Assembly: GCA_902769705.1 (NCBI GenBank)
Contig: CACXPX010000033.1
Coordinates: forward strand, 1-34,148
Origin: an uncultured Prevotellaceae bacterium
GTDB taxonomy: Bacteria > Bacteroidota > Bacteroidia > Bacteroidales > Bacteroidaceae
Reading direction: 5' to 3'
DNA: 34,148 nucleotides
The first letter of the stretch is position 1; every line of letters begins with the position of its first letter. The notes below the pieces were generated by a model. The model saw nothing but the letters and a program-made list of their open reading frames with translations. It did no database searches and was not told where the DNA came from. Position numbers and translations under genes: made by a program. Of the stretch, positions 23,643 to 31,680 are shown one piece after another.

Positions 23643-24113
23643 ATGAGCATGATAGAACGTCGCCGTCGGGCTGTTCCGGGACTGAACACCGCCTCGTTGC
23701 CCGACCTGATCTTCACGGTGCTGTTTTTCTTCATGATTGTGACACACATGAGGACAGAGACCGTGAAGGTGGAGTATCATGCACCACAAGGCACCGAGCT
23801 GAGCCGTCTGGACAAGAAGTCGTCGGTGGTGCATGTCTACATCGGCAAGCCCTTGGGCGGACAGAAGGCTGGACAAGCAGCAACGTGCGTGCAAGTGGGC
23901 GACAAGATAGTGAGCATTGCTGACTTGCCCGATTGCATCCGTGAAGAGCGCCGACGTATGTCACCCGATGAAGCCCGCCAGATGGTTGTCTCCATCCGTG
24001 CCGACAAAGATGCCCCGATGGGCGTCGTCACCGAGGTGAAACAGGCGTTGCGCCGCGCCAATGCCCTCCGCGTGAGCTACTCGGCAGAGGAAGCAAACCT
24101 TAAAAATAAGTGA
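23643..24113 (+). CDS. exbD: Biopolymer transport protein ExbD/TolR (second copy)
   Basis: 156 residues with the same plan as its neighbour: basic N-terminus (IERRRRAVPGLNTASLP), a membrane helix beginning at conserved D21 (DLIFTVLFFFMIVTHM), and a periplasmic domain (SVVHVYIGKPLGG ... VVSIRADKDAPMGVVTEVKQAL). Sequence is clearly diverged from the first copy, so the two probably have different roles or form a hetero-oligomer. Last gene of the cluster; no convincing terminator before the Lrp promoter. Confidence 0.92.
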   Translation: MSMIERRRRAVPGLNTASLPDLIFTVLFFFMIVTHMRTETVKVEYHAPQGTELSRLDKKSSVVHVYIGKPLGGQKAGQAATCVQVGDKIVSIADLPDCIREERRRMSPDEARQMVVSIRADKDAPMGVVTEVKQALRRANALRVSYSAEEANLKNK

Positions 24114-24183
24114 AAACATAGTCGCTTTCTACTTATTCGTCATAATTTTACGCGGATTTATTGTTGATTTGATATATTTTTCC

Positions 24184-24191
24184 TATCTTTG
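24184..24191 (+). promoter_or_regulatory. -7 element of the Lrp-type regulator gene
   Basis: TATCTTTG, a clear TAnnTTTG. Predicted start near 24198 and an 18-nt leader. This decides the start codon: the TTG at 24189 lies inside the promoter. Confidence 0.75.
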
Positions 24192-24215
24192 CAAACAAAT
24201 TATCATTTCAAGGAA

Positions 24216-24680
24216 ATGGGACAACATCAATTAGACTCTTTAGACAAGAAAATCCTCAAGTTGGTGGCTGAGGATGCACGCATTCCCTTCTTGGAAGTGG
24301 CGCGTGCCTGTAACGTCAGCGGCGCTGCCATTCATCAGCGCATTCAGAAGCTGACATCGTTAGGTGTGCTGAAAGGCTCACAGTTCATCATCGACCCCGA
24401 GAAGATAGGCTATGAGACATGTGCCTACATCGGACTCTACCTCAAAGACCCCGAAAGCTTCGATGGCGTGGTGGAGGAACTGAAGAAGATTCCAGAGGTG
24501 GTGGAATGCCACTACACCACTGGTGGCTACGACCTTTTCATCAAGATCTACGCCCTTAACAACCGTCATCTGCTGAACATCATCCACGACAAGCTGCAGC
24601 CGCTCGGATTGGCACGCAGCGAGACCATCGTGGCCTTCAACGCAGTCATCGACCGACAGTTGCCCATACTCGACGAATGA
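24216..24680 (+). CDS. Lrp/AsnC family transcriptional regulator
   Basis: 154 residues, the standard length. The N-terminal winged helix-turn-helix (about 5-55: LDSLDKKILKLVAEDARIPF, then LEVARACNVSGAAIHQRIQKL) is typical, followed by the ligand-binding RAM domain (about 65-150: YETCAYIGLYL, VVECHYTTGGYDLFIKI, ETIVAFNAV). These proteins bind DNA as dimers or octamers and respond to amino acids. Own promoter and a strong terminator, so a single-gene unit. Targets cannot be deduced here. Confidence 0.93.
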   Translation: MGQHQLDSLDKKILKLVAEDARIPFLEVARACNVSGAAIHQRIQKLTSLGVLKGSQFIIDPEKIGYETCAYIGLYLKDPESFDGVVEELKKIPEVVECHYTTGGYDLFIKIYALNNRHLLNIIHDKLQPLGLARSETIVAFNAVIDRQLPILDE

Positions 24681-24724
24681 GGGTTAGCTTTAGTCGCAAC
24701 CCTTGTTGAGAGGCAGTAAAAATG

Positions 24725-24770
24725 AAACGTCAGGAACGGAGAACGTAGTCCCATTCCTGACGTTTTTAAT
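24725..24770. terminator. Bidirectional intrinsic terminator between the Lrp gene and folA
   Basis: AAACGTCAGGAA (24725-24736) pairs perfectly with TTCCTGACGTTT (24754-24765). On the plus strand it is followed by TTAATTTT, on the minus strand by CATTTTTAC. It serves the two convergent genes. A second, weaker CCCCT/AGGGG hairpin lies at about 24779-24810. Confidence 0.85.
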
Positions 24771-24816
24771 TTTCCCACACCCCTTAACAGAGGGATTCGA
24801 GAGGGGCTTTTCTCTT

Positions 24817-25344
24817 TCATTCGCGCACATACTCCACGAACGCATAGTCGAACGCGTGTTTCTCGTCGCGTCCATGCTCTTCGCGGCTCACCGCCTTCCA
24901 GTCGTCGTAGGGCGGAAAGAAGGCATCGGCTTCAGCAGGCGTGTCGACAATCTCCGTGAGCAACAGGCGCGTCGCCACACCCATAGCTTGCCGATAGACA
25001 CTGGCCCCACCTATTATATATATATCCTCGTCCTCCCGGCAATGCGCCAGCGCCTCCTGCAATGATGCGTAGCAGTCACATCCCGGGAAGCGTACATCGC
25101 TATGCTCCTCGCTGTTGCCAACGGTTCGGCTCAACACTATGTTCCTCCGGTTGGGCAGCGCCCCCTTCGGCAGACTCTCAAACGTGCGGCGCCCCATCAC
25201 GATGGTGTGGCCCGTAGTGAGCTGCTTGAATCGCTTCAAGTCGTTGGGCAGCCAGTAGAGCAGTTTGTTCTTCCATCCGATGGCGCGGTTGCTTGCCACA
25301 GCCGCAATGATACTGATTTGTCTTGTTGTCTTGTCGTTTTGCAT
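24817..25344 (-). CDS. folA: Dihydrofolate reductase
   Basis: 175 residues from the ATG at 25344 (MQNDKTTRQISIIAAVASNR). Reduces dihydrofolate to tetrahydrofolate with NADPH in the cytoplasm. Visible family elements: IIAAVASNRAIGWKNKLLYW at the substrate site, the catalytic acid in LPNDLKRFK (Asp, equivalent to the active-site Asp/Glu), the NADPH-binding HTIVMGRRTFESLP, NIVLSR, and IYIIGGASVYRQAM. An open frame extends upstream to 25533 but crosses the promoter and a hairpin and enters the next gene, so it is rejected. thyA, often next to folA in other bacteria, is not adjacent. Confidence 0.95.
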   Translation of the reverse strand: MQNDKTTRQISIIAAVASNRAIGWKNKLLYWLPNDLKRFKQLTTGHTIVMGRRTFESLPKGALPNRRNIVLSRTVGNSEEHSDVRFPGCDCYASLQEALAHCREDEDIYIIGGASVYRQAMGVATRLLLTEIVDTPAEADAFFPPYDDWKAVSREEHGRDEKHAFDYAFVEYVRE

Positions 25345-25364
25345 GTTCTTGGTTTTTACGTTTG

Positions 25365-25372
25365 CAAAGATA
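25365..25372 (-). promoter_or_regulatory. -7 element of the folA promoter
   Basis: The minus strand reads TATCTTTG. Start near 25358, a leader of about 14 nt. Confidence 0.7.
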
Positions 25373-25417
25373 CAAAAAAAAGGGAGTAGAACCAAATAAG
25401 TATTTCTTTTTAAACAT

Positions 25418-25456
25418 AAAGCGGGTAGAGTATTTTGCTCCACCCGCTTTTTTGGA
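25418..25456. terminator. Hairpin terminator after the C10 protease gene
   Basis: AAAGCGGGT (25418-25426) pairs with ACCCGCTTT (25442-25450). The T-run (TTTTTT) follows on the plus strand; on the minus strand, the direction of the protease gene, the sequence continues ATGTTTAAAAAG, so termination there depends mainly on the stem. It lies 25-57 bases beyond the protease stop. Confidence 0.55.
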
Positions 25457-25474
25457 TGCAATGCCAACAGAGAC

Positions 25475-28400
25475 CTATGGTTGAACCTCCAATCGGTATT
25501 CGATGTTGACATTTCCGTCTTGTCTGAAATCATCCGTCATCACCTCTGTGGGACCCACCCACGTTACTGGACAATCCGTCTCCGCTGTTATTTTCGTGTA
25601 CCAGCCAGGATTCTTCACCTCCGTATATACGGTGCCTTCCAGATGATAGGTCCCCTTTCCTTTGAATTGGTAGACATACTTGTCTTTGACACGATTGACT
25701 GTGAATGTTCCCTCCGCTTGATGGTGGATGTCACCCTCCAGCAATTCGTTCCACAGCAAGGTTATATTTCCATCAAACCAATTGGCCATATCTGCATAGA
25801 AGTGTATCAAATCTTCTATGGTCGCCAGCACATTGTGATAAGAAGTGTTCAGTTTGAAGGTGCCGCTACCAGTATTAGTCCCAGTGTCGAAGGTGCCAGT
25901 CATGGTCAGTCCGGCGATGTTGCTCTTAATGTCGCCAGTGAGCGAGGGCACTACACCATCGTTGGCCTTGAAAGCATCCACGATGTCTTGATACCAATCT
26001 TCGAAGAAGGCGCCATACTTTTGCCCTTCCACTTCCGTTACGATATCATCAATAAGTTCTGGATCTGGACCCCAGCATGACACGACGCCCATGCCATACA
26101 TTTTGTATATAGGGAGCTCAACAGAATCGGGATCCATCTTGATGTTGTAGTTCTTGCCTTGTCCCTCGATTGCCTGGCCACCCGTATCAAGGTCGATTGT
26201 GACCACCTGCAGACCTGTGCCACCAGGAACCTCGAAGTCGTAAGTGGCACGTTCCGTTCCTTCATCGTCTATCAGTGTCAGTTGACTCTTTATCTTGTGT
26301 CTGATGAGTGAATAGCGGGTGAAGGCACCCATTTTGGCTGTTCCATCCTTGTCAATGGTCTTCTGCCAGTTTTGAGGATCTTTGATGCTGTCGGGTATTT
26401 CACTGTAGCGAATGGTCCACCCGGCATACTGCGATGTCTCACCGTCCTCGCACGACGAATCGATGATTTTCAGTCCCAGATACGAGTTCATCCATTCAGA
26501 ATATTTCTTCACCCTTTGGCTGTACTCCCTGGCAGCTTTGGCGGCAATTTTGTTTTTGATAGCCTCGAACACGCTGACCAATTCTCCATTCATCAGTTCG
26601 GCGAAATATTCTTCAGTTATCTGCTTCTGAATTGACTCATACGGATATTGGTAGGAGGTCATCGAACGTGAGTCGGCCTCAGCCATACACATGGTGAACA
26701 CATCGGTAGGTTCTTCCCAGTAGGCCTCGCAATAGCGGCGCACCGACTGTTCGATGTATGCATCAAGCCTTTCCTTTGTCATACCGTGCTTGTTGAACGC
26801 AGGATAGAAGTAGTTGAACCACTCTTCTGTGTTGCGGTATTTCGAACCATACTGCGGTCCCACCAGGGCTCGTCCTTGTTCGCTATAGTAGAGGTTGTAT
26901 GCCTTGCGAAGCAGATCCTTGATGGATTTCTGCACTTTTGTGCCCAGTTTTTCCAGCGCCACACCAATGAATGCGCTTAATCCCATCGATGCAGACATGA
27001 CGCTGGAGCCAATGACGGATGACGCTTGTGCGCTCGTGATGCTGAGGATGGCTTTCAATGAATTGGAGGCCACACCGATGTCGTCGCCTTGAATGGAAGC
27101 ATTGGCGCAATCGAGGATCGTGGCGTAAGTACCCAGATAGCCCACTATGTTGGTCAGTTCTCCGATACCTTCTGTGGAGAAGCCCAGCGAACTGAGCAGG
27201 TTGTGTCCACCATCAATGCCGACGCTTTGCCAGAAGTTGTAGTCGTCGCGCCAAGCCTGCACGGCACCCTCCTCCGGGTCTTTGTTCGAGACTATTTTGT
27301 ACAACACCTCGAGCATTCCCGTCAAGTCATACGCGCCAGGAGTCATGTCATAATCCATGTCAATCATGGTGCGCCAGGTGTCGTTGTTAACCGTGGAGAA
27401 CACGGAGAAATACGACAGGTGGTCGGTTATGATGACTACGGCATCCTGCTCTTCGTCGTAGCTTGCCAGCACAGGCTCCCATTCGCCTGTTTCCTCATTG
27501 AAGTAGGCGGCATGAACCTTCTCATTTTCTCCAATGCTGTAGGGAACCACAATCTTTGCCGTGCCACTCAGTTCATGCACGTTGTTGGAGAGGCTGATAT
27601 CAATGCCGATGCCGCGTGTAACACCCTCGATGACATCGGGTGTCAGCACCGCGTTGCGGATGCACAGTTGCAGGTCGCTGCTGATGGTAGTTGGGTCAAA
27701 GGTCACCGAGCATTTCTGCGCTTCGGCAGTGAGTATCGAGTCGTTGAGTTCGAACACCTCAGCATTCTCATAGACAAAGCCGTTTATCCACGTGATGCTG
27801 TCCACCAGCGCCACATTTGAGGTGAGGTCATCGCGGCCATTCAACCTCACCACCACTTCGTTTTGCTCTCCATCCTGCGCGATGCGTATGTCGCTCACTT
27901 GGCTCAGGGGAACGCTGGTACTCTTGTCTCCACGGTGCATCACCATGTAATATTCGCGGCCTTGGTCGGGCACAGGTTCATACTTCTGGTTATCCTTGAT
28001 GAAGAATCGCCGCCAGCCAGGTGCGTTGCGATAGAGTTCGGCAGTACCTTGTGGCACGTAGAGGGTTGGCTGTCTTTCTTTAAATATCTTGTCGTTGAAG
28101 GTAGCATCGGTAATGTCGGGCGGCACCACAGCGAGGCAAGTCAAGTTGTTCAGTCGTTCGCAGTTCGTGAATGCATCTTTCATCTCAATGACGGTGTTAG
28201 GGATGATGACGTTGAACGTCTCATGCTGAAGACTGTGAATGCTGCCAGGTTCCAGCTTCACTAAGTTGTCAGTAAAATACTCTCTGTAAATGTCATCATC
28301 TCCTAATGTCAAGGAATACCAAGATGTGCCATACATGGATGTGGTATAAGACTGCGGAAGTGTGACCACAAGGCTCGAACCGTCTTTGCTGAACAGCATT

Positions 28401-30277
28401 TTGCTATACTGGAGGTCAGGATGGATGCGAAAGCAGGGGCTTCCTTCTTCTACGATGAAAGCTTGAAGATTGGTGCCCTCAAATGCGTTTGGTGCAATCC
28501 GTTTCAAACTCGGGAAGACATGAAACAGCTTTACTGCCCTGTAATAGGTTTCTCCATTGTAAGTATAGGGAAGGTTTTCATCGGGGAAAGTGACTGCATA
28601 TAATGCCTGTCCCCCAATCTCTTTCAGACTTTTGAAGTGGGGTGACACGTTGAAAGAGCAGGAGGCGAACACACGGTAACCCAGTTTGGTGATGCACCCC
28701 AACCATTCTCCATCACCTGCTGAGGTCCCAGTTCCTCCTGCTTCGAAAGCCTCGTCGTCCACCTCGAAGCCAGGACTGCGGCTGATGATGTTTGAAAGGG
28801 AGCACATCATGAATGCCTTCTTGCCGATGCGTTTGACGGAGGCCCCGATGGTGAGGTGTTTGATCTTTGCCATTTGGAAGGCTCCATCGGGCACTTCCTC
28901 CATCTTGTCGCTGATGACGAGTGTGTCGATGGTGCTATAGATGAAGCAATACTGGTCAATTATCCTCACGTTTTCGCCGAGGTTCATTTTGCTGAAATGT
29001 CCTCTGCTGTAGAAAGCATTCTTGCGAATGCGTGTAACGGGATATTCCTGTCCTTCGTAGGTGATGGTGTTGGGAATGTTGATCTCAGTGCCATTCTGAC
29101 CACTCAACAGGTATGAAATGATATGCGCCTCACCGCTCTGTTGCAAGCCATATCTTATATTGTCAATCTCGATGATTTTAGTGTCGTAGGTGGGAATGAA
29201 GCCTGTAATAGCTACTCCTTTGGAATTAAATTGGTGTAAGGTTGATGGTTTATAAAAACCATCATAAGCACCTCCCCATCCGTAGTTGAAATGCAAGTAG
29301 TTATTGCTTGTATAGCCATCGCATACTAGCGCATGGTTGATTTTGTCGCCCGAACCACCAGAGTAGGGTACAGGATGCAACTCGTCGAGGTCTTTTTTGA
29401 TGATGGAAATCAACTGGTCTGCATCTTGAGGAGTATGAATATCACCTTGTTCGTAACTGAAATTATATGCTATTTCGTAAGTGCCAAAGTTGGATGAACT
29501 TCCTTCGGGTTGGTAATATGTTCCCATAGACTTGCCGATGTCCCTCATCAGATAGGCCACAGCTTGTGCTTGGTCAGCGTTGTATCCCGAAGCGTAGTTG
29601 TCGAGCATATTGTCCCAATCATAAACGTGGCCTGAAAAGTCCTCACCAGTGAATAATGCAGTCATATGGTCTTTCAATTGTCCTTGTGATTCCTTTGGCC
29701 ATTTGTAGTAGTTCATGATTTGGGCAAAGGCCGTTGGAACACAACCACTAGGGCATCCTGCAGGGCATAAGTTGTTGTAGGGTCCCCATTGGTTCCAAGT
29801 GGTGGTGAGTAGCGGGGCCACCACCACCGTTCCGATATCTTTCGCCTTGCGTGGCACCTTGGAGGCCAGAGAAGGGTTGCTTCGAAGCTGGTCGATCTCG
29901 TCCGTGTAGTTATCGAGCAGTTCTTTCAGTTGGATGGGAGCATCGTCGTAGTTGAACGAGCCGTGATCGCAATAACCGAGAATATCGTCCTGAGTGCCGC
30001 TCTCGCCGGAGACAATTACGAAACCCTGATTGTTGGCGAGGTTGATGACATACACATTGTCTTTTTCCTCGTCCACCTTCGAAGGTATGGCATGCGACAG
30101 TTGCGGAACCATTGCTTTTCTCGGTGCTCGGTAGCCCTTCACTTTAGAGAGGCCAGGCTGGCTGGCTGTGGCAAACTGCTGTGCTGCCTGCAACGCCTGT
30201 TCCACGCTGACGTCATCGGCCATCATGACATTGACCGAGAAGAGGAGAAGGGTCAAGAGAGTCAGTATCTTCTTCAT
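25475..30277 (-). CDS. Very large C10-family cysteine protease with BspA-like LRRs and a novel C-terminal region
   Basis: 1600 residues. Signal peptide about 1-20, then a streptopain-type propeptide (about 22-150, VEQALQAAQQFA ... NVYVINLANNQGFVIVSG). The C10 peptidase domain (about 155-365) has nucleophile C179 in GCPSGCVPTAFAQIMNYY and H315 in KINHALVCDGY, followed by LHFNYGWGG. BspA-type leucine-rich repeats (LRR_5) span about 405-765. A beta module at about 775-830 (YYMVMHRGDKSTSVPLSQV) and a domain ending HLSYFSVFSTV (about 840-962) follow. Residues about 985-1600 match nothing I know: a helical, Ala/Ser/Gly-rich hydrophobic stretch (about 1065-1110), then helical and finally beta-rich sequence. 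No T9SS tail is seen. Known interpain-like proteases are much shorter. Coupled by a 4-bp overlap to the gene before it. Confidence 0.92.
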   Translation of the reverse strand: MKKILTLLTLLLFSVNVMMADDVSVEQALQAAQQFATASQPGLSKVKGYRAPRKAMVPQLSHAIPSKVDEEKDNVYVINLANNQGFVIVSGESGTQDDILGYCDHGSFNYDDAPIQLKELLDNYTDEIDQLRSNPSLASKVPRKAKDIGTVVVAPLLTTTWNQWGPYNNLCPAGCPSGCVPTAFAQIMNYYKWPKESQGQLKDHMTALFTGEDFSGHVYDWDNMLDNYASGYNADQAQAVAYLMRDIGKSMGTYYQPEGSSSNFGTYEIAYNFSYEQGDIHTPQDADQLISIIKKDLDELHPVPYSGGSGDKINHALVCDGYTSNNYLHFNYGWGGAYDGFYKPSTLHQFNSKGVAITGFIPTYDTKIIEIDNIRYGLQQSGEAHIISYLLSGQNGTEINIPNTITYEGQEYPVTRIRKNAFYSRGHFSKMNLGENVRIIDQYCFIYSTIDTLVISDKMEEVPDGAFQMAKIKHLTIGASVKRIGKKAFMMCSLSNIISRSPGFEVDDEAFEAGGTGTSAGDGEWLGCITKLGYRVFASCSFNVSPHFKSLKEIGGQALYAVTFPDENLPYTYNGETYYRAVKLFHVFPSLKRIAPNAFEGTNLQAFIVEEGSPCFRIHPDLQYSKMLFSKDGSSLVVTLPQSYTTSMYGTSWYSLTLGDDDIYREYFTDNLVKLEPGSIHSLQHETFNVIIPNTVIEMKDAFTNCERLNNLTCLAVVPPDITDATFNDKIFKERQPTLYVPQGTAELYRNAPGWRRFFIKDNQKYEPVPDQGREYYMVMHRGDKSTSVPLSQVSDIRIAQDGEQNEVVVRLNGRDDLTSNVALVDSITWINGFVYENAEVFELNDSILTAEAQKCSVTFDPTTISSDLQLCIRNAVLTPDVIEGVTRGIGIDISLSNNVHELSGTAKIVVPYSIGENEKVHAAYFNEETGEWEPVLASYDEEQDAVVIITDHLSYFSVFSTVNNDTWRTMIDMDYDMTPGAYDLTGMLEVLYKIVSNKDPEEGAVQAWRDDYNFWQSVGIDGGHNLLSSLGFSTEGIGELTNIVGYLGTYATILDCANASIQGDDIGVASNSLKAILSITSAQASSVIGSSVMSASMGLSAFIGVALEKLGTKVQKSIKDLLRKAYNLYYSEQGRALVGPQYGSKYRNTEEWFNYFYPAFNKHGMTKERLDAYIEQSVRRYCEAYWEEPTDVFTMCMAEADSRSMTSYQYPYESIQKQITEEYFAELMNGELVSVFEAIKNKIAAKAAREYSQRVKKYSEWMNSYLGLKIIDSSCEDGETSQYAGWTIRYSEIPDSIKDPQNWQKTIDKDGTAKMGAFTRYSLIRHKIKSQLTLIDDEGTERATYDFEVPGGTGLQVVTIDLDTGGQAIEGQGKNYNIKMDPDSVELPIYKMYGMGVVSCWGPDPELIDDIVTEVEGQKYGAFFEDWYQDIVDAFKANDGVVPSLTGDIKSNIAGLTMTGTFDTGTNTGSGTFKLNTSYHNVLATIEDLIHFYADMANWFDGNITLLWNELLEGDIHHQAEGTFTVNRVKDKYVYQFKGKGTYHLEGTVYTEVKNPGWYTKITAETDCPVTWVGPTEVMTDDFRQDGNVNIEYRLEVQP

Positions 30278-30762
30278 GGCTTCTGGAATTTAAATGAGAA
30301 ACGGTTGGTCTTCACGATATAGATGTCTCTGCCCAGCATCTGCAAGGAGATCTCGGCACGTCCGTTGGAGTCGAGGCGCCATTGTCCCACTTTTGTACCC
30401 TTGATGCTGTAGAGCGTCACAGGAGCACCTGGCTGGCCTCCGCTGATGACGAGCGTTCCATTGTTGAAATAGAACTGCTCCTCGGGCATTTGAATGTCCT
30501 CGATGTGACTGACCGACCCTGTCCACTCCACATCGAACACCAGTTTCTTCAGCAAGTAGATGGGGTATTGCACAGTGGTCTTCGTGGTGGTCAGCAAGAG
30601 GTTGCTGCCACTGTAGGTTACTACAGGTTTCTCAGTAAAGGCAAACATGGCCACCTTTCCGTCCTTCTGGTGGATGGCAACGGCATTCTGGGCGTATGCC
30701 GTCAAGCCTATTCCTGATAGTATAAGGATGGCCATGATGGTAAGCATTCTTTTCTTATTCAT
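30274..30762 (-). CDS. Short secreted protein with T9SS-like C-terminal tail
   Basis: 162 residues. Signal peptide about 1-25 (ends AYAQ). A beta-rich module (about 26-78: VAIHQKDGKVAMFAF ... TVQYPIYLLKKLVFDVEW) is followed by a type A T9SS tail (about 100-162: GTLVISGGQPGAPVTLYSI, KGTKVGQWRLDSNGRAEISL, RDIYIVKTNRFSFKFQKP). First gene of the two-gene C10 protease operon; the stop overlaps the protease start by 4 bp. It could be a secretion partner, anchor or inhibitor of the protease; none of these is shown. It does not look like the known Spi-type inhibitors. Confidence 0.85.
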   Translation of the reverse strand: MNKKRMLTIMAILILSGIGLTAYAQNAVAIHQKDGKVAMFAFTEKPVVTYSGSNLLLTTTKTTVQYPIYLLKKLVFDVEWTGSVSHIEDIQMPEEQFYFNNGTLVISGGQPGAPVTLYSIKGTKVGQWRLDSNGRAEISLQMLGRDIYIVKTNRFSFKFQKP

Positions 30763-30833
30763 TTGGTTCGCGTTTTTGAGGTTTAGATGGATGCTCTTGG
30801 TTTTTGTGTTTCACAAGATATATGTTTCGATTG

Positions 30834-30841
30834 CAAATATA
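30834..30841 (-). promoter_or_regulatory. -7 element of the C10 protease operon
   Basis: The minus strand reads TATATTTG. Predicted start near 30827, a leader of about 65 nt. 30842-31012 is AT-rich with no other supported feature. Confidence 0.55.
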
Positions 30842-31012
30842 GTAAATAATGTTGAAACCTCCAAATTTCACACTCTCTAGTGCGCAAAAATTTGTTATTT
30901 TAACTTGAGCTCGATGAATTGAAATTTTCAAAAAAGTTTCTGGATAATAGTTCCATGTCCGCGAAGGGTGCATTCTTCTATTTGTAGCCTTTTTGAACTA
31001 ATAATTCAAACA

Positions 31013-31122
31013 ACATACACTAATATTATACTATCTTCTTATTATTCAGTATTTTAGCTCGTTTACAACATACACTAAACATACACTAAACATACATTTT
31101 ACCTACACTAAACATACACAAG
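31013..31122 (+). repeat. Left arm: 11-bp repeat ACATACACTAA
   Basis: One isolated exact copy at 31013-31023, then five consecutive 11-bp units at 31068-31122 (two exact; the others read ACATACATTTT, ACCTACACTAA, ACATACACAAG). The isolated copy starts exactly 55 bp (5 x 11) before the array. The unit is the reverse complement of the right-arm unit. Confidence 0.9.
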
Positions 31123-31177
31123 ATGTTTTCTGTGTTCTATATTCTTGTTTCCTATTCGCTAGATGCATATTCTAAGG

Positions 31178-31397
31178 GTGTCAGAGATATGCTTTGAGTG
31201 TGTCAGAGCTATGCTTTGAGTGTGTCAGAGCTATGCTTTGAGCGTGTCAGAGCTATGCTTTGAGCGTGTCAGAGCTATGCTTTGAGCGTGTCAGAGCTAT
31301 GCTTTGAGCGTGTCAGAGCTGTCAGAGCTATGCTTTGAGCGTGTCAGATGTATGCTCTGAGCGCATTAGAAGCATGCTTTGAGCGTGTCAGATGTAT
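31178..31397 (+). repeat. 22-bp tandem array, locus 3 (about ten units)
   Basis: The unit is GTGTCAGAGCT followed by ATGCTTTGAGC. Units start at 31178, 31200, 31222, 31244, 31266, 31288, 31310, 31341, 31363 and 31385. Units 3-6 are identical; unit 7 carries an internal 9-base duplication of GTCAGAGCT (31 bp in all); unit 9 is divergent (GCATTAGAAGC then ATGCTTTGAGC); unit 10 is partial. A degenerate unit may precede at 31156. No spacers, no ORF of note. Confidence 0.95.
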
Positions 31398-31415
31398 AAG
31401 ATAGCGGAAAGGCGG

Positions 31416-31547
31416 TTTAGTGTATGTTTGGTGTATGTCTGGTGTATGTTTAGTGTATGTTTAGTGTATGTTTAGTGTATGTTTAGTGTATGTACAATTT
31501 TTTGGAAATACCTTTGTTTTGTTGGAATTCCAAGAATTTAGTGTATG
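31416..31547 (+). repeat. Right arm: 11-bp repeat TTTAGTGTATG
   Basis: Seven consecutive 11-bp units at 31416-31492 (five exact; the second and third read TTTGGTGTATG and TCTGGTGTATG), then one isolated exact copy at 31537-31547. The isolated copy starts exactly 55 bp after the last array unit starts, mirroring the left arm. 31548-31680 shows nothing further that I can support. Confidence 0.9.
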
Positions 31548-31680
31548 TATTTTGATTTCACTACTTTTTCAGACAATTATATTTCATCGAACTCACGTTA
31601 ACTAATTGAAAAAAAACAAACAAATTCGTATTCAGGTTAGCTTTTTCTGCGTCTAAAGGGTATAACTATAAAAAGACGTG

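Noticed and set aside
24189-24215. TTG start for the Lrp-type regulator
   Set aside because: The codon lies inside the TATCTTTG promoter element; the ATG at 24216 gives the normal length.
25345-25533. N-terminal extension of folA
   Set aside because: It crosses the folA promoter and a terminator hairpin and overlaps the protease gene; the family N-terminus starts at 25344.
31178-31397. CRISPR array
   Set aside because: Units are contiguous 22-mers with no unique spacers, and there are no cas genes or leader.
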